DNA of 37,607 nt from positions 1-37,607 of the forward strand of contig JAPLIC010000057.1 of assembly GCA_026389315.1 (NCBI GenBank), written 5' to 3'. Under the pieces are notes generated by a model. It made no database searches. It saw only the letters and a list, made by a program, of their open reading frames with translations, and had not been told where the DNA came from. This document shows, piece after piece, positions 9,088 through 17,485 of the stretch. The translations under genes were made by a program, and so were the position numbers. Source of the stretch: Cyanobacteriota bacterium (GTDB lineage Bacteria; Cyanobacteriota; Cyanobacteriia; PCC-6307; Cyanobiaceae). The stretch's first letter is position 1; every line of letters begins with the position of its first letter.

Positions 9088-9120
9088 GGCCAAATACATT
9101 TGGCCTCAATGGATTGAGGC
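9088..9120 (+). terminator. two overlapping hairpins after argJ
   Basis: GGCCAAA-TACA-TTTGGCC (9088-9105) is immediately followed, sharing three bases, by GCCTCAAT-GG-ATTGAGGC (9103-9120). Both stems are perfect. The first starts one base after the argJ stop. No U-run follows directly, so a simple intrinsic terminator is only one reading; mutually exclusive hairpins or a 3'-end stabiliser are others. Confidence 0.5.
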
Positions 9121-9237
9121 ATACCGATTCGACGTTTTAGCGATGCTGACGAAGCAGGGGGACTTCAAATCTCAGGGTTCTGCGGGATGTCATGGCGAGA
9201 TCAGCAAAGGACCCAGCAGCATTTCGGATTGAGAGCG

Positions 9238-9918
9238 CTATCTTTTATAGGGTTTAAGGTTGCCAGATTTGTCCATTATCGCTGCTTCCGAATGACCAAC
9301 CATTCTGACCAGTCCGATACCGCAATCACTTTGGTAGTTAGGCGCCGCCTCTTGACTGAGGTCTAGAACAGTTCCTGTTAAGCCATAGACATATGATTTG
9401 AAGCTGCCGCGTGAGTCGTAGCCAGACAGGAAAACGGCTGAGACAGCATCACTGAATATGGCTCTTTCTTCTTGGCAGGCACCTACCATTTGCCAAAGAA
9501 AGCCACATGGCTTCCTGTAAAGTACGGGAAGCGCTTTTGTGTGCAATGCGACACCATCTGCTGCAGGTGTAAGCAGGACTTTATAAGTTCGTTGCTGGCC
9601 AATAACATAGGCATCCCCATTGGCAGCAAGCCGCAGCTCACTAACCTTACCATAGTCTGGTTGTTCAAGGGAAGATTCCACCCTGACTCCATCACGTTCA
9701 AAGGCTATAAATTGACTACCCACAATACTTAGCAAGCCGTTTTTGATTTTAAGTTCCCGCAACTGATTACCAGGCAGACGCATTGCGAAAGGGATGCAAT
9801 CATTCGGCGGAAATGTCCTCGACTTCGACGCAGTAGCAAGCGACTTAATATAAATAAATGTTGCAGCGGCAACGATAAGAGCCAGCACAGCAATAGGATA
9901 AAGGATTGATTTCTTCAT
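9238..9918 (-). CDS. hypothetical membrane-anchored protein
   Basis: A 226-residue protein that I do not recognise. It begins MKKSILYPIAVLALIVAAA, an uncleaved anchor or signal peptide with one membrane helix, and the rest should lie outside the cytoplasm. The body is beta-rich and has six cysteines, including CIPFAMRL, KPCGFL, GACQEE and SDCGIGLV, which could form disulfides. The ATG at 9918 is preferred over one at 9951 because the signal follows at once. Base composition is clearly lower in GC than the core genes. It is head-to-head with the large RTX gene with only 12 bp between start codons, which suggests they arrived together; whether they act together is not known. Confidence 0.75.
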   Translation of the reverse strand: MKKSILYPIAVLALIVAAATFIYIKSLATASKSRTFPPNDCIPFAMRLPGNQLRELKIKNGLLSIVGSQFIAFERDGVRVESSLEQPDYGKVSELRLAANGDAYVIGQQRTYKVLLTPAADGVALHTKALPVLYRKPCGFLWQMVGACQEERAIFSDAVSAVFLSGYDSRGSFKSYVYGLTGTVLDLSQEAAPNYQSDCGIGLVRMVGHSEAAIMDKSGNLKPYKR

Positions 9919-9930
9919 GGGTTGCTTTCG

Positions 9931-12900
9931 ATGACATTCGATGTCGATCAATTAGATATTACTACCCGTCTCGTTTTCGGCACAAGCACACCTGGCTCCG
10001 ACCCGAACACCCACATACGTCCAGATGCGACGACGTCACAACCCCCGTCACTGTCGCTAAAAATGAGCGACTATCTGACGGAAGGTGCGGGGCGTTATGC
10101 AATGCCGTCGCGTGCCCCGATCGTCAGTGCTTTCTTTAGCGATGTGACCAGCCGCAACCTCGCGGACGGTACCTATACGCTTGCGCAGCTTCGCACGGCG
10201 CTGAGTTTAGGTGTGGGCGGCGATGGCTCCACGCAGTTCAGCGTGTCTCAATACATCACCGGTACGACATCCTCCGACTTCATGGAGCGTGCCTATATCT
10301 TTGGCAGCACAGGCTTCGAACTCAAAGACAACATGAGGTTTGTCGTTAATGGGATAAACTATACAATTGAAAACCTTGAAGTCATCGCACTACAGGACAA
10401 TTTCGACTTTCAGTCAAGCAATCCAATCGCTATAGCTGGAAATGTGCTGCTGAAGGCAGCATTTGATCCCTATGGCTTGATCCCGGAGGTAGGTGGCGTC
10501 ACGGTCCCTGTTGATATCATTTATACCGGAGCAGGCAAGATCTATGCGAGCTACGGACTGGGAAGCTATCTTTTAGATCAGGTATCCGATTTGGCGAATA
10601 CGGTAACCGCACCTGTTGCTTTAGCCAGATTCCAAATCGAGGTGGCCGGGCTGGTGACGAATACTGGATATCTCGGTACTATGAATGGGACCAACCGGTT
10701 CAGCTACAAAACCGCAGACGGTAAAAAGATCATCTACGGCAGCCCCAATGACGATACGATCAACGTTTTGTCAGCGGAAGTGACCGCAGATATTTATTTT
10801 AGCTACCAGATGGTCGGCGGTACTGGCAAAGACACGATTACTGGCGGCGTGTTCGATGATGAGATCTGGGGAGGTGAAGGCAATGACCTGATCAATGGAG
10901 GCCTTGGCGATGACAAGTCTACTTATAGGGGAAATTTCTCTGAATATGATATTGAGTTCTTGATTGATAATTCTGTTCATATTATCGATTCTAACAACAG
11001 TCGCGATGGAACCGATACCTTATCCGCCATAGAGAAAGCAGTCTTTAAGGATGCCACTGTCAACCTTAAGCCCGCACTGGATCTTGCCTTTGTCATCGAC
11101 ACAACCGGCAGCATGAGTGACGACATTGATGCCGTACAGCGAAGTGCGAACAATATCATTGATGCGGTATTTGATGCTAACAAAGGATTGCTTAATTCCA
11201 GGATTGCTGTTGTCGGCTATAACGACCCATACACAGAGACCTTTCTTTCCTTCACTGATCAAGCAAAGATCAGTGATCGCAAGACCGCTGCTCGCAATGG
11301 GATCAATGATCTCTATGCAAATGGTGGTGGTGATTATCCAGAATCAGTGAATGCTGGCTTGATTCACGCCCTCTCTGGTCGGGCAGGAAAATGGCGCAAA
11401 GAAGCCGCTGCCCGTCGCATCATTCTCTTCGGGGATGCACCGCCTAATGATCCGGAGCTTCGCGCTGAAGTATTACGCCTGGCAGCCAATATTGAGCTGG
11501 ATACAATTACAACTGTAAGCCTTACGCCAGAGCTTTTATTAACAAGTTTCAGCGTCACAGAAGCAGATGCTCTAGGAAAAACTGTGACATATCCCATTGA
11601 AATATATACAATATTTATTGGTGACGATGATGACGTAAAGGATGATTTCGAGAGCCTTTCCAGTACAACCGGAGGCAAGCTTTTTTCCGCAACTGATGAA
11701 AGTAAGGTCGTGATGGCATTGCTGGCCGCTATCGCAACACCAATCAACACGCCGCCCATTGCCAAAGATGATGTCATCACAACATCACAGGCAACCGCTG
11801 TCAGAGTTCCTGTGCTGACGAATGATAGCGACCCGGAAGGGAACCCCCTAAAGATTATCGACTTTGATTCTTCTACTGCCAAAGGCGGTAGTCTTAGTCT
11901 CTTTGATAATGACACTCCTGAAGACTTCACTGACGATCAACTCATCTTTATCCCAGATCCTGAATTTACTGGTAGTGACTCGTTCGGCTATACCATCAGT
12001 GATGGAAAAATGACATCTGCCGCGTCCGTCGTCGTGAATGTCGAGGCCTCTACCGTAAAAGGGCCATCTTCCCCAAATCCGACCTACACCCTGAGCAGCA
12101 GTGCCACTGAGGTGTTTGAGGGTGATCGACTTTCCGTCAGGGTTGCCAGCACCGACGTAACTATCGGAGCCCCCCTCTATTGGTCTTTTAGTGGTGAAGG
12201 CATAACATCTTCTGACTTCACAGACGGCATCACAACAGACATCGGTGCCATCGGTGCTGACGGGAGCTATGACTTTTCGACATTGATCGCTATTGATTCG
12301 GTCTCTGATCCCGATGAATTACTACAGATCGAGTTCTTCAGTGATGCGGATCGTACCACCCAAGTCGGAAATACTTTGACGGTGATGGTTAAAGAGCTAA
12401 CCGCTGATCAATCCAAAGCAGCCCAAATCCAAGCTCTCTACCTCGCCTATTTCGGCAGGCCTGCGGATCCTGAAGGCCTTGCCTATTGGACAACCCAGAA
12501 TGCTGATTATCCACAGACCCAATTGTCGGATGCATTTGCACAAAGTCCAGAGTACATTGCCTCTATCACCGGAAAGTCCGTCTCTCAAATTATCGCAGAT
12601 TACTACCAGCGTCTGTTCAACCGAGCTCCCGAAGTCGCAGGGCTCACTTACTGGCTCAACCAGATTAATACTGGAGCTCTTACTACCCAAAGCGTCGGTC
12701 TGGCATTGGTTACGTCAGCCCAGACCCAGACAGGAACTGCCGACAGTATTGCTGTTGCCTCAAAACTCGCAGGGGCTGATCAGTTCACCAAAGAAGTCGC
12801 GAAATCGAATGCTGGAATCCTGGCTTACGGAGGTGTGAATGGGTTGGCTGCTGGTGTGATTTTTCTCGCCCCAATTCAAACTGCTATCACAATCCCCACG

Positions 12901-13449
12901 CCATTGCAGACAACGGCAATCGTTAACTCCTTGATTGCCACTAAAGGCATCCTGAATGGAAGTGCTGGGGCCGAATTGATCATTGGCAGCGAAGCTAACG
13001 ACACGATCCATGGGGGTGCCGGTGCCGATACGATTACGGGTGGTAACGGCAGAGACACCTTTATCTATGACAACCTTGGCCCCGCCTATGTGCTTGCCAA
13101 TGCAGATACTATTACCGACTTCAATCAAGGCACTGGTATCAATAGTGATGTGTTGCGTCTGAGTGCATCAGCCTTCAGCGGCTTGACAGCAGGTTCGTCC
13201 TTCAACTTCACCAATATTGCAGGAGCAACTAACCAGTCCACAAACGTGCTAGTTGACACCAAGGCAACCATTCTGGGGGCCACTAGTATCAATGCCCTAA
13301 CCAACACAAGACTGGCCTATGCTACGGATACCCAACAATGGCTCTATGACAGCAATGGTGACTGGGCATCTGGTGCGGTGAACTTTGCCAATACTGGCAC
13401 AGCTCTGACAGCTACTGGTCTTACCACCTCCAACATCCAAGTGTTCTGA
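9931..13449 (+). CDS. RTX/VWA/DUF4214 giant secreted protein
   Basis: A 1172-residue acidic protein without a Sec signal, the pattern of a type I secretion substrate. In order: an N-terminal region of unknown fold (1-290); a short RTX block with GGTGKDTITGG and GGEGNDLINGG (~295-325); a von Willebrand A domain (~385-600) with metal-site motif DTTGSMSDD at 390; a bacterial Ig/cadherin-like module starting PPIAKDDVITT (~605-705); a Calx-beta-like module (~712-820); two DUF4214 repeats, YLAYFGRPADPEGLAYW and YQRLFNRAPEVAGLTYW (~829-935); and a C-terminal RTX block GGAGADTITGGNGRDTFIYD with TDFNQGTG, as in serralysin-type secretion domains. The likely role is a calcium-stabilised surface or released adhesin. 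No type I secretion genes lie nearby. ATG 9931 is chosen; TTG 9922 is possible. Lower GC than its neighbours suggests transfer. Confidence 0.92.
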   Translation: MTFDVDQLDITTRLVFGTSTPGSDPNTHIRPDATTSQPPSLSLKMSDYLTEGAGRYAMPSRAPIVSAFFSDVTSRNLADGTYTLAQLRTALSLGVGGDGSTQFSVSQYITGTTSSDFMERAYIFGSTGFELKDNMRFVVNGINYTIENLEVIALQDNFDFQSSNPIAIAGNVLLKAAFDPYGLIPEVGGVTVPVDIIYTGAGKIYASYGLGSYLLDQVSDLANTVTAPVALARFQIEVAGLVTNTGYLGTMNGTNRFSYKTADGKKIIYGSPNDDTINVLSAEVTADIYFSYQMVGGTGKDTITGGVFDDEIWGGEGNDLINGGLGDDKSTYRGNFSEYDIEFLIDNSVHIIDSNNSRDGTDTLSAIEKAVFKDATVNLKPALDLAFVIDTTGSMSDDIDAVQRSANNIIDAVFDANKGLLNSRIAVVGYNDPYTETFLSFTDQAKISDRKTAARNGINDLYANGGGDYPESVNAGLIHALSGRAGKWRKEAAARRIILFGDAPPNDPELRAEVLRLAANIELDTITTVSLTPELLLTSFSVTEADALGKTVTYPIEIYTIFIGDDDDVKDDFESLSSTTGGKLFSATDESKVVMALLAAIATPINTPPIAKDDVITTSQATAVRVPVLTNDSDPEGNPLKIIDFDSSTAKGGSLSLFDNDTPEDFTDDQLIFIPDPEFTGSDSFGYTISDGKMTSAASVVVNVEASTVKGPSSPNPTYTLSSSATEVFEGDRLSVRVASTDVTIGAPLYWSFSGEGITSSDFTDGITTDIGAIGADGSYDFSTLIAIDSVSDPDELLQIEFFSDADRTTQVGNTLTVMVKELTADQSKAAQIQALYLAYFGRPADPEGLAYWTTQNADYPQTQLSDAFAQSPEYIASITGKSVSQIIADYYQRLFNRAPEVAGLTYWLNQINTGALTTQSVGLALVTSAQTQTGTADSIAVASKLAGADQFTKEVAKSNAGILAYGGVNGLAAGVIFLAPIQTAITIPTPLQTTAIVNSLIATKGILNGSAGAELIIGSEANDTIHGGAGADTITGGNGRDTFIYDNLGPAYVLANADTITDFNQGTGINSDVLRLSASAFSGLTAGSSFNFTNIAGATNQSTNVLVDTKATILGATSINALTNTRLAYATDTQQWLYDSNGDWASGAVNFANTGTALTATGLTTSNIQVF

Positions 13450-13551
13450 TCTCTCAGCCACCTTCGCCTTTTTCTCGCCCCTGTGATAATGAGAGGGATT
13501 TAGTTTGCACCAGATCCGCTCATCAGCAGTAACCTGAGAGTAGATTTTCGC

Positions 13552-14406
13552 CTATGGGACACTTGCAATTGTCAGACTGGCCGCCGCCGCCATCTCTTCC
13601 AGCCGCAGTACCGAGGCCACTAGCAAGTCGATCGAGACATCCTCGGCGGAGGTGGCATCGGCGTGACCGAAGGGATTGTCGATGTCGGAGATGAGACGCA
13701 GTAAAAAGATGAGCAGAAAGGCAATTACCAAGATGAAAAAGATGGACTCCTCCAGCACATCGGTCGCCGTGAACACCAGGCCGCCGCTCAGCAGCACGAT
13801 GCCAGCTGCCGCCAACCAATACACCAACGTGATGAAGGAGGTTTCGCGGATCGTCTCCACCCGGTTGATCAGCTTCAGGATCTGGGCCATTTCCGCCATC
13901 AGCCGGGCCTGAAGCGGCGGAATCCCCAACTGCACCGAAGCTTGGACAATCTGGCCATGGACCTGTTGATAGCGGCGCAACAGCTCGGTGGTGGAAAGGC
14001 GATTCAGCAGCCAGTCCAGGATCGAGCCGCCTAATTCCGCCACCGCTGCCAACGGGTATCCGACCTGGGCTTCTGGTTTGTGGATAGGAATGGCCTGGAT
14101 CTCCAGCCCCAGGGTTTCCAGGCTGGTGGCCATCTCACCGGGTAACTTCTCACTTTCCTTGAAATCCCCCAGCACCCCGTTTAGCAGAAAGCCCAGCAAA
14201 AACACCGTGGAGGCCACCAGCGAAGTCACCAGGGGATTGGGCCGGATCCACTCCCAACCCAGTTGATGGGCCAGCAACTTGGCCAGGCCAATAGGCAACA
14301 CCAGCGCCGACACCTTGATCAGCATCAACAGCCGCCGGCGCCAGGCACTGCGGTTCCTTCGGCCCACAAAGGAGTTCGTCGAAAGGACACCCTGAAAGCG
14401 AGCCAT
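13552..14406 (-). CDS. bestrophin/DUF4239-like membrane protein
   Basis: A 284-residue integral membrane protein with about four hydrophobic segments: near residues 28-48, 62-80, 190-210 and 215-235. The segment FLLGFLLNGVLGDFKESEKLPGEMA and the late motif RLISDIDNPFG resemble bestrophin-like and DUF4239 cyanobacterial membrane proteins, in which a DxxNPF element follows the last helix. Bestrophin relatives conduct anions, and some act in thylakoids, but I cannot tell which branch this belongs to, so no transport role is claimed. The ATG at 14406 is the first in frame. It lies between the RTX island and a long non-coding stretch and has native GC-rich codon use. Confidence 0.8.
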   Translation of the reverse strand: MARFQGVLSTNSFVGRRNRSAWRRRLLMLIKVSALVLPIGLAKLLAHQLGWEWIRPNPLVTSLVASTVFLLGFLLNGVLGDFKESEKLPGEMATSLETLGLEIQAIPIHKPEAQVGYPLAAVAELGGSILDWLLNRLSTTELLRRYQQVHGQIVQASVQLGIPPLQARLMAEMAQILKLINRVETIRETSFITLVYWLAAAGIVLLSGGLVFTATDVLEESIFFILVIAFLLIFLLRLISDIDNPFGHADATSAEDVSIDLLVASVLRLEEMAAAASLTIASVP

Positions 14407-14982
14407 TGGGCCGATTTGCTCAAAAGGGCAGGCTAGGGAAGGGTGTGAACCCCCGGTGCTAACGCTGTGGGCCGGCTTGATGGTGCTGTGGGCGGTGCGC
14501 CGACGGGGGGTCGCTGGAGCGGTGCTGCTGGAGACTCCCTTGCCGCAAAGGTCAATGAAAGCTGGTGTCGGGAGATGGGAGATGGGTATCGGGTATCAGG
14601 AGATAGGAGAGGGGAGTTAGGGGTGGGGCGGATTGAAGCTGCTCCCCAGACGGCATTCCTGCGCCGCAGTGTCCTCGGCCATGCCGGAACGGACGCTACA
14701 TCTGGTGTGCGCGATGGGAGGATTGGGGAGGAATGAAAGGTTTAGCTAAAATCAATACCAACCTGGTGAGGGTGGACTGGCGCGGAAACCAATGGCGCCA
14801 CCGCCGCGGACGCTATTTCTGGTGTGGTCAGTGTTACGAATGAGGAGGCGATCCATTCAGGGCAAGTCAATCCCTGGAAAAGGGTGATTCGAGGGTCATT
14901 CGAGTGTGATTTGGGGGTGAGAAGAGAACTGAATCGCTGCCAAAGTCCATCCGTTGCCGCGACGGGATCTTTCACTGCCACG
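14407..14982. other. 575-bp non-coding stretch
   Basis: No convincing gene. An open frame at 14467-14736 (+) has a random-looking Gly/Arg-rich product without a credible ribosome-binding site. Visible structures are a purine-rich run of short GGAGAT/GGGTATC-like units at about 14573-14628, and two diverged 20-bp direct repeats at 14690 and 14807. An in-frame GTG at 14824 could extend the next gene but would add an unlikely leader. It may be a decayed intergenic insertion. Confidence 0.5.
14690..14826. repeat. pair of diverged 20-bp direct repeats
   Basis: CGGACGCTACATCTGGTGTG at 14690-14709 and CGGACGCTATTTCTGGTGTG at 14807-14826 match at 18 of 20 positions and are separated by 97 bp. They lie in a gene-free stretch and may mark an old insertion or small repeat family. 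Confidence 0.6.
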
Positions 14983-16461
14983 ATGGGGCCCATGCCCACC
15001 GCCGCTCCGCTCGACTTTCTGCCCCCCCGGCTTGATGGGCGGGTGCTGGCCCTCAGTCGTCGCCTGCTGCCCTGGTATCTGCGGCGCCAGTGCGCCATCA
15101 CCAGCCTTGAGGTGCTGCACCTGGAGCGCCTGGTGGCCGCCATGGACCGTTTCCAGGCCGGAGAAAGCCGGCTGTTGCTGGCCTTCCGCCACCCCAGTGT
15201 CGACGATCCGGCCTGCCTGGCCCACTTGATCTGGCGCGATCTGGCCCGGGAAGGTCGCCGGCTTGGGCGGCAATGGCGGCCCCGTCCCCACTTCCAGTTC
15301 CTCTACGACCGGGGCATTCCCCTCTGGGCCGGACCCCGCATCGGATGGCTGCTGCAGCGGCTGGGGGGCTGCTCGATCCAGCGGGGCAAGCTCGATACGG
15401 CGGCCCTGCGCACCGCCCGCCAGTTGTTGCTGGACGGCCCCTATCCCCTGGCCGTGGCGCCGGAGGGGGCAACCAACGGCCACAACGAGCGGCTTTCGGC
15501 CCTGGAACCGGGAGCCGCCCAGCTGGCCTTTTGGACCGCCGACGACCTGGCCAAAGCCCAGCGTCCGGAGGCGATGACCGTCTTGCCGATCGGCGTGCAA
15601 TACCGCTTCAGCGGCAACGCCTGGCCCGCCATCGAGGCCTTGCTCTGCCAATTGGAACGGCAGAGCGGCTTGGCCACCCAGCCGGCCGCCAGCCCGGATC
15701 CTGAAGCTCTCTACCTCCGCCTGTTCGCCCTGGCCGAACGGATGCTGACCTTGATGGAGACGTTTTACCGCGACTCCTACCACCGTGATCTGCCCGCCGC
15801 CACCGCCGCCGCCCCGGCCGCTGACGCCGCAACCGCCACCCAGGCCACTGCGCCAACCGCCAATCTGGCCTTGGCGGAACGGCTGGGGCGCCTCCTGGAG
15901 ACAGCCCTGGCCGAGGTGGAGCAATCCCTCGCCATTGAGCCCCGGGGGGACCTGGCCAGCCGCTGCCGCCGCCTGGAGCAAGCCGCCTGGGATCGGCTCT
16001 ATCAGGCCGCCCCACCCACCCCATTGGAGAGGGGATTGGCGGACCGGCTGGCCGAGGAAACGGCGCAACGCCTCTGGCACATGCGCCTGGTCGAATCCTT
16101 TGTGGCTGTCAGCGGCGACTATGTGAGAGAACGGCCGAGTCAGGAACGCTTCGCCGACACCCTGCTGCTGCTATGGGATACCCAGGCTCGCATCCTCGGC
16201 CGCGATCCCGGCACCCGGCCCCGGCTGGGTCCGCGTACGGCCCTGATCAGCCTGGGCGAAGCGATCGCCTTCACCCCCTTGCTGGAGGACTACCACCGCG
16301 ATCGCCGCCGCGCCGTCGCCCGCCTCACCGCCGACCTGCAGCGGCAATTGGAGGCGTTGATTGAGCCCAGCGGCCTGGCCGCTCAAGCATCACGGACCCA
16401 GCGGCCCAGCCCCGGCAGCTCTCGGCCCAGCCAACGGATTGGCCATGGTCCCAGCCATTGA
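14983..16461 (+). CDS. PlsC-like acyltransferase family protein
   Basis: Resembles 1-acylglycerol-3-phosphate acyltransferases. The catalytic HX4D motif is FRHPSVDDPA with His70 and Asp75, followed by a membrane-proximal YDRGIPLWAG, RGKLD, and the substrate motif VAPEGATNGHNERL. The protein is long (492 residues) compared with ~200-250 for simple PlsC. The extra C-terminal half is a helical domain with an Ala/Pro/Thr linker near residue 275, so it may act on a different acceptor or carry a second role. There is no obvious long membrane helix. The start is uncertain: ATG 14983 and ATG 14992 are close, and the frame is open from a GTG at 14824. The stop is 9 bp from the convergent SGNH hydrolase. 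Confidence 0.88.
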   Translation: MGPMPTAAPLDFLPPRLDGRVLALSRRLLPWYLRRQCAITSLEVLHLERLVAAMDRFQAGESRLLLAFRHPSVDDPACLAHLIWRDLAREGRRLGRQWRPRPHFQFLYDRGIPLWAGPRIGWLLQRLGGCSIQRGKLDTAALRTARQLLLDGPYPLAVAPEGATNGHNERLSALEPGAAQLAFWTADDLAKAQRPEAMTVLPIGVQYRFSGNAWPAIEALLCQLERQSGLATQPAASPDPEALYLRLFALAERMLTLMETFYRDSYHRDLPAATAAAPAADAATATQATAPTANLALAERLGRLLETALAEVEQSLAIEPRGDLASRCRRLEQAAWDRLYQAAPPTPLERGLADRLAEETAQRLWHMRLVESFVAVSGDYVRERPSQERFADTLLLLWDTQARILGRDPGTRPRLGPRTALISLGEAIAFTPLLEDYHRDRRRAVARLTADLQRQLEALIEPSGLAAQASRTQRPSPGSSRPSQRIGHGPSH

Positions 16462-16470
16462 TCCAGCCCA

Positions 16471-17394
16471 TCAACCCACCGTGGGAGCAACCATGGGACC
16501 AGCCGTGGGACCTGGGACCAGGCACGCCAGCGCCCGATCCGCCAAGCACTGATGGAAGGCGGTGCAGAAATGGGCGCGGCTGTCCCACCACAAAAAACCA
16601 GTGGCCTCAGGCACCCGCGGTGCCGTGGTGGCCGCCTGGCCCTCCTGCAGCACGGGCCTGACTAGCTCCACCAGGTCGTAGGCGCCGGGATCGGCGAGGG
16701 CGGCCCCCAGCAAGCCATGGAAATCGGGCTGCCATACCTGCAACCCCCGTTGCTGCGCCAGATGCTGCAGTGCCCTGGCCAGCCCCTGGTTCTGCTGGCC
16801 GATCAGGGCATCGAAGGCCTGGCGCTGGGCCAGGCCGTAGGCCGGCGGCACGATGGGACTAACGCCCCAGGGCAATTCTGTGGGCACCAGGAAGCGACAG
16901 GCGCCGACCTGGGCCAGGGCGGTGACGGCAGCCACCAGATTGGCGTTGATGGCCTCGGCCCGCTCCAGGCCCGGCTCGCCGTCGAGATAGTCATTGGCGC
17001 CGGCCCGTAGCACCACCAGCGCCGCATCATCCAGGGGGGTCCCAGACCGGGCCTCAAGGAAGCGGGCCACCTGCTCCAGCAGATTCGGCACCCCCTTGGG
17101 GGAGAAGCCCCCGCCCGAGCGGGCGCCGCCATAGGCATGGCCGCTGCCCCCGGCGCGGGAGGGCGCCAGGGGAGACCATCCCAATCGCCCGGCCAGGAGC
17201 TCGACCCAGAGCGGCCCGTTGCAGCGACGGCCCCGCCAGTGGGGCGGAGAGGGCACCGCCCCATCCCCGAGCAGCAGCCAGGCATTGCCCACATCCGAGA
17301 GGCTGTCGCCAAAGACCAGCAGCGGGCCCTTCCCAACGTCCACTTCAACGTCCACTGCAACGTCCAGCGCAACGTCCGCAGCTCCAGCCTGCAT
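16471..17394 (-). CDS. SGNH/GDSL-family lipase or esterase
   Basis: A 307-residue hydrolase of the GDSL family. Block I is VFGDSLSDVGN with nucleophile Ser31, a block III-type element is RAGANDYLDG, and the expected C-terminal Asp-His pair may be in WWDSRAHFCTAFHQ, though the spacing is not exactly the classic D-x-x-H. It would cleave acyl or aryl esters. There is no hydrophobic signal peptide; instead the N-terminus carries an odd repeated Val/Asp run, VALDVAVDVEVDV, from a 12-bp tandem repeat. The true start may therefore be downstream of that run, just before GKGPLLVFGDS. It is divergent from the DUF2157 gene with a 91-bp gap. The substrate is unknown. Confidence 0.87.
   Translation of the reverse strand: MQAGAADVALDVAVDVEVDVGKGPLLVFGDSLSDVGNAWLLLGDGAVPSPPHWRGRRCNGPLWVELLAGRLGWSPLAPSRAGGSGHAYGGARSGGGFSPKGVPNLLEQVARFLEARSGTPLDDAALVVLRAGANDYLDGEPGLERAEAINANLVAAVTALAQVGACRFLVPTELPWGVSPIVPPAYGLAQRQAFDALIGQQNQGLARALQHLAQQRGLQVWQPDFHGLLGAALADPGAYDLVELVRPVLQEGQAATTAPRVPEATGFLWWDSRAHFCTAFHQCLADRALACLVPGPTAGPMVAPTVG
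17335..17382 (-). repeat. 12-bp tandem repeat, four copies, in SGNH gene 5' end
   Basis: Four consecutive 12-bp units beginning AACGTCC on the plus strand, with variable last four or five bases. On the coding strand they encode the alternating Val/Asp/Ala N-terminus of the hydrolase. Confidence 0.85.
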
Positions 17395-17485
17395 GGCCCA
17401 GCATCAAGGGGCTCCGATCCTCCTATGGAGGCCTGGTTCCCGCTGGGCCCTTGCCAGCGGCCCCGACCCGGCCTATTCCTAGGGG

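Noticed and set aside
7810..9099. A 429-codon minus-strand open frame over argJ
   Set aside because: argJ has full family motifs on the plus strand; the opposite frame shows only Gly/His/Gln-rich sequence.
9120..9237. tRNA fragment as an island attachment site
   Set aside because: A TTC-containing stretch near 9175 recalls a T-arm, but no stem pairs correctly and no intact tRNA matches it in the window.
14467..14736. An 89-codon plus-strand frame between the membrane protein and acyltransferase genes
   Set aside because: Composition is random Gly/Arg-rich, no ribosome-binding site, and it crosses simple repeats.
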